NCBI GenBank assembly: GCA_037074615.1
Contig: CM073519.1
Coordinates: 26,247,001 to 26,311,000 of the forward strand
Length of the DNA stretch: 64,000 nucleotides
Direction of reading: 5' to 3'
Source of the DNA: Leucaena leucocephala
Taxonomy: Eukaryota > Streptophyta > Magnoliopsida > Fabales > Fabaceae
The position numbers and the translations under genes are program-made. This document shows positions 9,579 through 19,699 of this stretch, in pieces. The notes beneath the pieces were generated by a model, which saw only the letters and a program-made list of their open reading frames with translations, had not been told where the DNA came from and searched no databases. Position 1 is the stretch's first letter. The number at the start of each line of letters is the position of its first letter.

Positions 9579-12431
9579 GTGATTCTAGTGGTCCAAGAAT
9601 TTCTCAAAGTCTTTCCAAAGGAGATTCAAGGATTGCCTCTAGAACGAGAAGTGGAGTTTGCAATCGACATCGTACCTGGAGCTGGACCAGTATCCAAAGC
9701 CCCATATCGTATGGCTCCCAATAAGATGATTGAACTTAAGAAACAGACACAGGAGCTATTAGAGAAGGGTTTCATTTGACCCAGTGCTTCTCCGTGGGGT
9801 GCTCCAGTGTTATTCGTCAAGAAGAAGGATGGCAGTCTCAGATTGTACATTGACTATCGGGAGTTGAATAAGATTACTGTTAAGAATAAGTACCCTCTTC
9901 CCCGAATTGATGATTTGCTAGACCAGTTAGTTGGAACAAGCTTATTCTCTAATATTGATCTGAGATCAGGTTACCACCAACTCAGAATCAAAGAAGATGA
10001 TATTTCAAAGACTACGTTCAGGACTCGCTATGGACATTTTGAATTCTTAGTGATGCCCTTTGGTTTGACGAATGCGCCTGCAATTTTCATGGATTACATG
10101 AATAGAATCTTTAGGCCTTATCTAGATCAGTTTGTGGTAGTCTTCATTGATGATATCTTAGTGTACTCTAAATCTGCTGTAGAGCATGAAGAGCATTTGA
10201 GGATTGTTCTTAGTACTCTTAAAGAGAAATGACTCTATGCTAAGCTTAGCAAATATGAGTTTTGGCTGCAAGAAGTTAAATTTCTCAGTCATGTCATATC
10301 CCACGAAGGGGTAGCTGTAGATCCTAGCAAAGTTGAAGCAGTGCTAAGCTGAGAACAGCCAAGGATAGTGACAGAGATCAGAAGTTTTATGGGCTTAGCA
10401 GGGTATTATAGAAGATTTATTAAGGATTTTTCTCGAATTGCTCTACCATTAACCAAGCTGACCAGAAAGAATCAGCAGTTCAAGTGGGATGAGAAGTGTG
10501 AGGCCAGTTTTCATGAACTAAAGCAGAGATTAACCATGACTCTTGTGCTAATTATTCCAGACCCAACTCAGACTTATGTAGTCTACACTGATGCTAGCAA
10601 GCAGGGGTTGAGATGTGTGTTGATGCAGTAGGGATGAGTGGTAGCCTATGCTTCTCGGTAGTTAAAGCCACATGAAGAGAATTATCCCACTCACGATCTA
10701 GAACTTGCAGCGGTGGCTTATACTCTCAAGATATGGAGGCACTACTTGTATGGAGCTACCATAGAACTGTACTGTGATCATAAAAGCCTGAAGTACCTGC
10801 AAGATCATAAAGAATTAAACAAGAGGCAATGAAGATGGATGGAATTTCTGAAGGATTATGATTTCCAGATCAAATACCATCCAGGAAAAGCTAATGTAGT
10901 GGCCAATGCCTTGAGTAGAAAGGTAGTGTACGTTGCTAGTCTTATGATCAAAGAGCTAGAACTGATAGAAGATGTACGAGATTAGAGTCCTCTGTATCAA
11001 ATATAGACATCAAAAAGTTCTTATAGAGGAACACAGATTAAAGCTTTTATTGAGGATGAGATAAAAGAGGCTCAGTAGCAGGATAGGCTTGCTGAGATTT
11101 TCAAAGGTAAGCTGGAAAGAGGGGAAACTAAAAACTTTGATGTGTCCTAAGATGGATTACTACGATTTAGGGGACGACCATATATTCCCAATGCAATGGG
11201 ATTAAGAGAGAAGATCCTAGAGGAGGCACATAAAAGCAAGTATACAGTACATCCAAGTATGACCAAGATGTATCATGATGTTAAGAGTTTATTTTGGTGG
11301 CCTGGATTGAAGAAAGATGTTGAAAGTTATGTGTCTAAATTTTTGACATGTCAAAAGGTGAAAGTTGAGCATCAGAAGCCAGCAAGGAAATTACAACCAC
11401 TAGAGATACCTGAATGGAAATGGGACATCATTGCCATGGATTTTGTTGAAGGACTACCTATGACTCCTACTAAGCATGATGCTATATGGGTGGTAAATGA
11501 CTGATTAACGAAGTTGGCTTATTTCCTGGCAATCAATAAAAAGGATTCTCTGGAGAAGTTGGCGAAACTCTATGTAAAAGAGATTATTAGACTACATGGT
11601 ATTTCCAGTAGTATCATTTCTGACAGAGATCCTCAGTTTAGATCAAACTTTTGGCGAGCTCTACTTAAAGAAATGGACACTACTCTCAGATTTAGTACAT
11701 CTTATCATCCTTAGACATATGGTCAATCTGAGAGAATGATTCGGATGCTCGAGGATATGTTGAGAGCTTGTGTCTTGGATTTAAAAGGGAGTTGGGATGT
11801 CCATCTGCCGTTAATAGAATTTGCCTATAACAATAGTTATCAGGCTAGCATTCAGATGGCTCTATTTGAAGTGTTGTATGGACAGAAGTGTAGATCTCCC
11901 TTATGCTGGGTGGAATTGAGTGAAAGGAGGATGTTTGGTCCTGATATAGTAGACCAGACAGCAGTACATATTGATAAGATCAGAAAAAGGCTATTAATGG
12001 CTCAAAGCAGATAGAAGTGTTATGCTAATGTTATAAGGAAGCCATTAGAGTTTGAAGAATGAGAGCATGTATTCCTTAAGTTGACTCTGACGATAGGAGT
12101 TGGATGATCGATCAAAGTGAAGAAGCTGCACCCTAGATACATTGGGCCATTTTAGATCCTCTCAAGAGTAGGATCAGTGGCTTACAAATTAGCTCTTCCT
12201 CCACATCTCTGCAAGATTCATGATGTGTTCTATGTTTCCCAGTTAAAGAAGTATGTTCCAGATCCATCATATATGATTGAGCAGGATGATATTGCACTGC
12301 GAGATGACCTGACTTATGAAGTTGGACCAATACAGATTATAGATAGAAAGGTCAAGCAGTTGCGAAATAAGCAGATCCCTCTAGTTAAGGTGGTCTAGAA
12401 GGGATTAACAGATAGTGAATAGGATTGGGAG
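9579..12431 (+). pseudogene. pol: pol (RT-RNase H-integrase-chromodomain) of chromovirus copy 3
   Basis: A single reading frame interrupted by many stops. RT spans about 9750-10320, with FIDDILVYSK at 10144 onward. RNase H spans about 10550-10920 (YTDASKQGL, NYPTHDLELA). The integrase HHCC zinc region starts near 11200. The core contains ISDRDPQF and SERMIRM. The final recognisable segment is the chromodomain piece before 12431. Nonsense changes include CGA-to-TGA in FIRPS (9777), TGG-to-TGA in VLSWEQP, CAG-to-TAG in YHPQT, and TGG-to-TAG in the chromodomain. All are typical of methylation-driven decay. It is dead. Confidence 0.9.
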
Positions 12432-13107
12432 AGTTGTATGGTAAATTGGGCCACAAAGGCAATACAGGCAATAAGCCCATAATAAGGCCCAAATGGCGCC
12501 ATAATGAGCCTATTAAGGTGACTGGACAGTTAAGTGGGCTAGAGACCAGAGCAGTTTAGGAAAAGTGCCAAATTATGAAAAATGCCCCTGAATGCCCATA
12601 TTGTACCCATAGTGGATGGAGGTCATTTTGGTCACTCTAGACAGGCTAAAAACGTGTCATATAGTATAAAGAGGATTATTTAGAGCCCATATACACCCTA
12701 AGGTAGTATAAAGAGGTGTGAAATGACAATTTTGCCTATTTTGGTCATTTCTCAAGGGATGGATAGCAGATAAATATTCAGTATATCATTTTCAATGGTA
12801 TGATAAGCCTAGATATTGATTTTCAGGACATAATACATATCCTGGTATATTATAAAAAAATTCAGAACAGAAAATAGTCCAGTTGTTGTGAAACTGCTCT
12901 GATTGGTACCGGATTGGACTGAAATTTTTCCATAACCTTCTTTACATGGGTAGCATGCCACCTAACCCTCTTAGGTGTCCCATGAGCTGTCCCACATGGT
13001 GTCATAATTATTCATTTTATAAAAAGTTAAATCCAAGATTAAATGTGAGCCTTTAGATCAAATAGTAACCAAATCAATCTTGGCCATCCATTTCAACCCA
13101 AATTTCT

Positions 13108-13118
13108 CTATAAATACC
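13108..13118 (+). promoter_or_regulatory. TATA box of LTR D1
   Basis: CTATAAATACC, conserved at the same place in D2 (20948) and on the minus strand in D5 (32436-32426). In D4 it has mutated to CTACAAATACC. Confidence 0.65.
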
Positions 13119-13301
13119 CCTATTCAGATCACTTCGGCATGCATGGTGAACCATAGGGAAACTCTTGCAAAATTTCCATTCAACCAAGAAAAAAGCAACC
13201 AAAGTGAAGTAATAAGCAAAGTAATAAGCTCCCTTGATCTTTAGCTTTGTTCTAGCAAGTTAGCTCATGGTTTTAAGGGGTTTTCATGCTATATTTCCCT
13301 T

Positions 13302-13490
13302 ATGGTTTCTGCTGGAAGTTCTGCTCATATATGGTTAAAATATGAGTTTTATGTTATGGATAGTTTGGACAAGCTTAAACAAGCTAGAATCAAGTTGTAT
13401 AAGCTTGGGAATTCAAGTAAGTTTGGATTTAGGGTTTTGTGTTCTTGCTGGTACTGTATGTGTTACTGTTCATATGATGGAATTTCATGA
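13302..13490 (+). other. Short ORF in the transcribed part of the D-family LTR
   Basis: 62 codons starting MVSAGSSAHIWLKYEFYVMD, about 190 nt after the TATA box. D2 (21143-21337), D4 (from 62538) and D5 (within 32079-32408, minus strand) have versions open for 50 or more codons. The few differences I see are mostly amino-acid-changing, so the family resemblance may reflect recent copying and not selection. No known domain. Listed as a leader ORF, not as a confirmed gene. Confidence 0.3.
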
Positions 13491-15006
13491 TTTTGATGCT
13501 TACAATGAGTTTAAAATTGAAAATTGTGTGGGGATAAAGTAGGAGAACAAGTATTGGAAGCATTGGAATCAAAATGTGAATTTTTGGAAAAAGGGACATC
13601 CATTTCAGTTTGGTGCTTTAGCAATTGGTATGTTTTGATTTTAGAAATTCTGATTTCATTTTGGATTCTACATGAAAAATTATGTGGAAATGAACCATGA
13701 GAATTTATTTTGGAAAGGTGGAAGTAGGAAACATAAATTAGAGAAAGAAAGAGAGCTAGTAAAAACCTAGTCTTGGATTTGGTTTCAAGTTGAGTTGTAA
13801 CTTGATATTATGTTGTAATGGCTAGGTTTTGACATTTGTGAATGAAGGAAAGCACTTCAAGAAGGTCTTGACCAAGATAGCTAATAGGTAGCAAGGATAC
13901 CTAACTATAACTCATGTTTGTTTAATTGTTTTGCTTGCTTGTTGATTACGGTGTTTGGTTTAGCTTGAGCTTATGTCATCATGTTATGATGAAGTATGAA
14001 TGATTGCAACTCCTTGCAAGTTATGTCATGACAATATGCATGTTAGAGTTTTCTTATGTACCATTATGAAGTAGCTCCCATCTCATGATAACATGTTAAG
14101 CATCCAATTATTCATGCATGATAATATAGTTTGTGTAACTTGCTTTGGGATTTCCATGAAATCTCATTCTTTCCACATGCATAACTATGTTTTAGGTGCT
14201 GGATCCTCTCAAGGGAAAAGAGTAAATGTTTATGAATAAGTTTGTATAATAAGTTACATGACTTACATGACACTATGGGATGATATGCTAGTATGCATAG
14301 TGTATGATTTCATAAACTTGTTCTGAGGAAGTGGTGATGTGACGATGATCAGCGAGTTTTAGTTTGAAATTTGGCATGATAAAATTTAAGATACAAAGCT
14401 TTAAATGAACACCAAGAACTCCTCATTTGGATAAGTATCCGAATTGTTATGATTTTCCAAAGTTGGAAGTAAGATCTGGAATTGAGATAAAATGAGTGCT
14501 GAGAGGCAGTGATGTTGCCGCAATGATTTCATATAACAAATGAACGATTTTTTCTATAAAATATTATGATATTAAAGAGGACGTATAGATCTTCAAATCC
14601 ATATGTAACACAGTTCATTTGGATAAGTAACTAAAGAGATATGAATTTTTAAAGTTAAGGCAAAGAAACTGGAACTTCCAAATTTTACCAAATGAACAGT
14701 GATTTTTAACCAATAAATTGATTTTGTGTGAACAAGATAACCTCAATTTAATATTTTCTCCTCAAATATTTATGAAGTAGCTTTCATTAGAAATTGGAAC
14801 CACATTATTTTGATTTTTGTACAATGAATTATGAATTTTCAAAGTAGGGTACGTGTTCTGAAATTACCGAATGAACAGTAATAGTGAACAGTACCCCCCC
14901 GAGAACAAATCTTTTGGAAATGGATGTTTTCAAAGCAAATGATCATGTAATTGAGTCTAATCACTTCTAATGGAGTATAATTGAGGTTAAAAGTAAGGAT
15001 GTGATA

Positions 15007-16650
15007 GTTGTGGCTTACCAATTATGGTCTAACCACCTACCATTGCATTATATTGCTATAGCCTCATCATAACTTCTCATATGCGCTCTAACTGCGAGCA
15101 ATCTATATCAGATCTAACTCTTATCTGAAGAGTGATCTAAACTCATATGAATCTAGCTCTATCTGAGAGTCGTCTGTTTCATATCTAACTCTTATCTGAA
15201 GAGTGATATGAAAACAATTTCTTTACTGCTATCTCTTACTCTTTCTGTATACAATTTCTTCTGATAGAGTTATAACACTACCACTTTCTTGGTACTTGCT
15301 GTAACCCTAACATAAGAAATGACCCTGAGTACTATATTCATAAGTCTATAGAAATACCTGAGTAACCCCAATCATACTGTAACAACTGTCCCACTTACTA
15401 AGACTGCCTCTCATCCTGGGTACATTCTTATTGCATGTCGTATGGTTTGGGAGCAACATAACTTTCTTATCTCATCACAAACTTTACCCTACATGTACTG
15501 CATGAGGGGAGTATTCATAGCATACTCTAACATGCATGTCATCATATGACAACTGCAAGGAGATATAACTATTCATCATAACTCATGGCAACATAATCCA
15601 TATTATCATCACATAAATTTGCTCAACCATCCATCATACATACATTACAATTAAACATTCTTTCCTCCATCACATCATCTTCCATATTCCAAACATTCAT
15701 TTAGGAACTTGAAATAATTACTCATTTAACTTAGGCTACCACATTACCCTCTTACTAGGGTATAGACTCAACCCTTCATTACCCTTTTTTACATAGGGAA
15801 TATGGGAGTCACTTTATCTTTGAAACTGTAGCTACCTTTCTCTCTTTAAACATTATAAACTTCTTTCTTTGTAACACAGAATTCAATCCGTGAGCTAACT
15901 TCTTAGTCATTCAACTCTCAACTATCTCTTAACTCTTTCTTTCCATCAGTCTCAGTCTACTCTAGACTAGACTATAGTTTCCCTGTCTTGGGAATATTAG
16001 CTTTCTATCTATTAATCATCTTATCTCTAACTATTGATTCTTTTGTTCAGGAACATTAGCTGAACAAATTATTTCATAATGTATATCTATTCACATAGAG
16101 GATCTACTTCTAAACATTATCTTAAACTAATCTTTCATATCTCCTTATTTTATACTATTTGTCTTGATTATGCTTTGTACCAATCCTCTAGTTGATTAAC
16201 TGTAACCAGGTTGATACCTTTATTATCATCACCACTATAACATCTGGCAGCTTCCCTTGACCTGGGAATGATAAGCTCCTGTCTCTATCCATAGTGGAAA
16301 CTGCTTCTCAGACGTTATCCTGCTTAGTCTAACCACATCGTGCTAAGAAACAAGAGACCTCGGTGGTAACGGCTGACTAAGACTAACTACTTCCTTGAAG
16401 ATTACCTTGTACCACTGTAAGGTATGTGGTACTATTCTATCTATTTGGGTGTCACTGTCTCTTAGTAGTGAACACCATCCCCCTATCTTCTACTAGGGGG
16501 AGAACCTCTTAGTTCAAATCTCTAACTATACCAGAGCATCACTGAGCCAAAACCTTTTGTTCTGTGCCATAACCCTTTGCTCTGTACTAGAACCCTCTCG
16601 ATTCTGTACCAGAACCATATGCTCTAAGCCAGAATGTACCATAACCTTAT
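15007..16650 (-). mobile_element. Internal region of an A-family element, non-coding, 5' part
   Basis: Lies directly inside the PBS of LTR A, so it is the 5' internal part of a minus-strand element. The part at 15012-15436 matches 61705-62170 inside the other A-family element. I see no gag or pol similarity and no ORF above 60 codons, so this looks like a large non-autonomous (LARD-type) element. Near 15080-15220 it has a series of short inverted repeats, such as ACTCTT-ATCTG-AAGAGT twice and CTCT-ATCTG-AGAG between them. The left edge is cut against LTR D1. Confidence 0.7.
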
Positions 16651-16662
16651 GCTCTGATACCA
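16651..16662 (-). promoter_or_regulatory. Primer-binding site, tRNA-iMet type (A element)
   Basis: The minus strand reads TGGTATCAGAGC, 3 nt from the LTR end. It fixes 16666-18583 as a 5' LTR with its internal region on the left. Confidence 0.85.
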
Positions 16663-17797
16663 AAATGAAACATCCTCATTTTGTTATGTCTTATGGACCA
16701 AATGGTAGCATCTAGAACTAATTCTAAGGCTATTGAAGTCAAATTACTCAATCTGGAATTTTACTCTTAGCGAGTACTGTTCACGGCATAAATTCCAGTG
16801 GAGTGACCTGATTTCGAAAAATCATAACTAATTCTAGAAAAATCGAAATGAAGTGGTTGAAATTGATACATGAAGCTAACATAATGCTCGTTTAGGGACA
16901 AACAACTCATTAACCATGCCTTGACTAGGTCAACATCATTAAACATATAAAGTTTACTGTTCATCCAGCATTTTTCCCTGACTCCAGCATTTTGGTCCCA
17001 ACATTTGCACTATCCAATCCCCAGCTTCCCTTCATGCTTCTTCAATCTTTCCTCATCTTAAACCTATTGTATTTGGATTACATGGAAGGGGGTGAGATTT
17101 CTGGGAAAATCTCAGTAGCAAACAGAAACATACAATGTATGCAACTATATGATTGATGTTACTATGTGTGTACTTAATGATCATGCTTGCATCATGATAA
17201 CATACATGCTTCCATGTTACTTAAATATGACATATGGTCATAGTATAAAAATAAACAGAGCATTACTTAATCATACATGCTTCACATCATCAAGGTAAGA
17301 AAACATCACATAAAACATCCAAGCAGTATAAGCATACAAGTAGGTAAGTTTACTACTTGGCATGTAGCCTTTCCTTCCAGCTCTTAACCTTGTCTCTAAG
17401 GTCCCTTCTTTTCATAAGTCAGAGCCTATACATAGCATAATAATATATTTATTATTATCCAGTATAGCTCTACTTTCCTTATGCTTAATTAGGGATAATA
17501 TTCTTAATCTGACATTCCTCTGGCTTTCTTTCTACCTTTAGCTACCTTTATTCATAGAGATATTTCTCTATTCTAACCACTAAGAGCAATCCTCTACTTT
17601 ATTAGAGTAGGAACTAGATAACTTACTTACCTCATTCCTAAGCTCTGCCCAATCCCTTAGCTCCTTAGACTGCTCCTGGCTCCACCAGAACTCCTCCTTT
17701 TTTTCTCTTCCTTCCTTTATTTCTCTCCTTCTCTCTTTCCCTCTTATTTATCTTCTTTAGCCATGCTTGGCCATGGCATGGAATGGGTGGGGAGTGG

Positions 17798-17809
17798 GGT
17801 ATTTATAGG
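17798..17809 (-). promoter_or_regulatory. TATA box of A-family LTR
   Basis: The minus strand reads CCTATAAATACC, at the same position relative to the GA tract as in the chromovirus LTRs. Confidence 0.65.
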
Positions 17810-18062
17810 TGAGTGTAGGTGGAATGGATGGCTCAGATCGAATCATGATGAATGGCCCAGATTGCTTAGCTTCCTCAAGAAGCTTCGCATGCATCATCAT
17901 GATGACATCATCCTCCTTTATGACTCACTAATATGACATCATCCAAGGACACCTCAGGGGTTATGTGACACAATTGGTGGGGCCCTTGGGATACCTCACT
18001 AGCTGACTCAGCCTTTCTAGAGAATTTCAAAGTCTCTTCCTAGAATGAGCAGTCGAGATTGT

Positions 18063-18152
18063 GCCACGTGTCCTTTTTACTTTTTCTCCTTTTCCTAATC
18101 TCATGACATGTGTCCTTAACTTTTCTTCTTTTCCTATAATAATGCCATGTGG
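18063..18152 (-). repeat. Three-copy ~40-bp U3 repeat with G-box core
   Basis: Units begin at 18063 (GCCACGTGTCC), 18105 (GACATGTGTCC) and 18143 (GCCATGTGGC), with spacings of 42 and 38 nt and CT-rich spacers between. The same three units occur at 30374/30415/30454 and 60329/60370/60409. CACGTG is the plant G-box (bZIP/bHLH site), and the CATGTG forms look like its deaminated versions. They lie about 250-350 nt upstream of the TATA box. Confidence 0.65.
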
Positions 18153-18583
18153 CATCTTGTGGGTCCCATGAGGACACCTTTCATGCCACCTCATGCTCTA
18201 AAGTAATATATGATCACTGTTCCAAGTTCTATCCTTAACCGGGTAACTTTACTTTATGGAGAAGCACTAAAATATTTTTTTAATGCCTCTTAAACTCCAT
18301 AATCCTTGAGCCTACGTTTTTGGGCTCTTGGATTGCTATCTTGGATTTCTAACTAAGCCCAAGCACTCTGGTGGCTCAGTTCCCACTAAACACCTCTTAC
18401 TTTTCCAATATGCCCACAGGGACTTTTACTATTAATGATTTAGTCCCTGAATTTTCACTTTCTTGCAGTTTAGTCCCTGAACATCATTTGTATACTCCTG
18501 AAACTCCTGCATAATAGGGTCTAGTAGCCTACCTTTTTTAGGCTACATACTAGGCTTCTAGGCCTAAAAATTGGAATATGACA

Positions 18584-19680
18584 AAAGTGATAGGAAAGGT
18601 GTAAATGCCATAGAAGTTTGGCATATTTGCATAGAGCTATGTAAGATGATAGACTAGGAGATATCCAATTTTTGCTAGATATGCCATGTTATGGCATGAA
18701 AGATATGAAATGAGAAATGATATGAAGAGTACATAATGAGATATGTTATAAGAACTATGTATGGAGAGGTATGATATGAAGTGACTTTATAGTTAGCCTT
18801 GTAAACAGATAGAGAGTCTTTCTTTTTGAAAGGGATAAGATGTTTGAATGTTAAGCTACATGTTAAAGAGCAAATGAGAGCTTTCACTCCTTGCATAAAA
18901 TGCTAGGCATTATGTTATGCTATGTTATGTTTGTAAAATATGCTAAAGCTCTGAATGTTAGAGTAGTGCAAGCTCTATGTGATAGAGCTGTGTAAGCTCT
19001 GAGTGTTAGAGCTGTGCATATTAAGAGAAGCAATGCTTGAGCTCTGATATTAGAGCTTTACATTCATGAGTCGGTACGCAGTCCTACAATATGTTGGCCA
19101 GGCATTATGCATGTTTGAGTATGTGCTCCTATATGCTCCTATATGATCCTGTTTAGCAGTAGAGCAATAAAAGAAAGAATAATGATATAAGTCCTCTCTC
19201 TATATTATGATGAGTTATTAAAGATGATCAGAAGTATGATAATATGAAAATGAGAGATAAACTTATGCGGATGTTCAGAGAATTCTGCTAGATACTCAGA
19301 TGAGCAGTAGGTGATTGCACTAAGAAGTATGATGAGTCGTTAATAGAAACTCTAGAGTATAGTAGTATATGAGGGAGTTTCATATGAAAGAAATAGACAC
19401 TGCTCACAAATTTAGTATGGTGAGAAGTCTATATGTAAATATATGCATAGCAAGAAAGTAAGTAATAGAATAAATTAGGGTTTAACTCTGATTGAGTTGA
19501 TTTATGACAGAAGATTGATCATAGTAAAGATATAAAGATTTTGTGGACATGAAAGGTACTCTGCTAAGATGTCAAAATAGAAAATGAGAAGTAGATACCC
19601 CAGTCCTTATTCTAAAAGAAGATAAGGATATGTATCCAAAATTTTTGACTGAGGTATTGAGTAAATTTTGAGGACAAAAT
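18584..19680 (+). mobile_element. Internal region of a D-family element, 3' part, non-coding
   Basis: Sequence between LTR A and the polypurine tract of LTR D2. It has no recognisable gag or pol. Its last 40 nt (TTTTGAGGACAAAATTT next to the polypurine tract) resemble the conserved end of pol in Tekay-type elements. The interior carries the hairpin array at 18947-19057. It is probably the 3' end of a plus-strand non-autonomous D element interrupted by the A element. Confidence 0.6.
18947..19057. repeat. Array of four AGCTCT-loop-AGAGCT hairpins
   Basis: Inverted repeats AGCTCT/AGAGCT with 6-7-nt loops at 18947-18964 (right arm decayed), 18971-18989, 18995-19013 and 19040-19057. The first three are spaced exactly 24 nt. 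Each unit is a 6-bp stem that could form in RNA or as a small cruciform. Confidence 0.7.
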
Positions 19681-19699
19681 TTTTTTAAGGGGGTAGAAA
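19681..19699 (+). promoter_or_regulatory. Polypurine tract of the D element
   Basis: TTTTTTAAGGGGGTAGAAA directly precedes the TG of LTR D2, the place and composition of a plus-strand primer. It shows that D2 is a 3' LTR of a plus-strand element. Confidence 0.8.

Larger units (their letters stand above)
8073..12431 (+). mobile_element. Ty3/gypsy chromovirus copy 3, plus strand, degenerate internal region
   Basis: An older relative of copies 1 and 2 on the opposite strand. It runs from the interior of gag to the chromodomain, and neither LTR is present. The left end is cut by the LTR of copy 1. The right end is fused inside the chromodomain codons (about 12431) to a D-family LTR. Protein similarity to copy 2 is obvious throughout, but it has one frameshift and more than 20 stop codons. 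Most stops can be explained by a single C-to-T or G-to-A change. Confidence 0.9.
12432..15006 (+). repeat. D-family LTR D1, 5'-truncated
   Basis: Homologous to 19700-22595 (D2) but lacks roughly the first 600 nt. It starts at the broken end of copy 3 and ends with GATGTGATA, where D2 ends with CATGTGACA. A TATA box lies at 13108-13118. The transcribed part holds a short ORF (13302-13490) also present in the other D LTRs. No other gene is visible in this 2.6 kb. Confidence 0.85.
16666..18583 (-). repeat. A-family LTR (5' LTR), 1918 bp
   Basis: Plus-strand edges are TGAAACATCC and GAATATGACA, so it is bounded by TG...CA on either strand. Homologous to 28774-31374 and 58952-60768. A TATA box lies at 17798-17809 (minus strand), with a GA-rich tract downstream (17695-17755) and a three-copy G-box-like repeat upstream (18063-18152). 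No genes inside. Confidence 0.88.
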
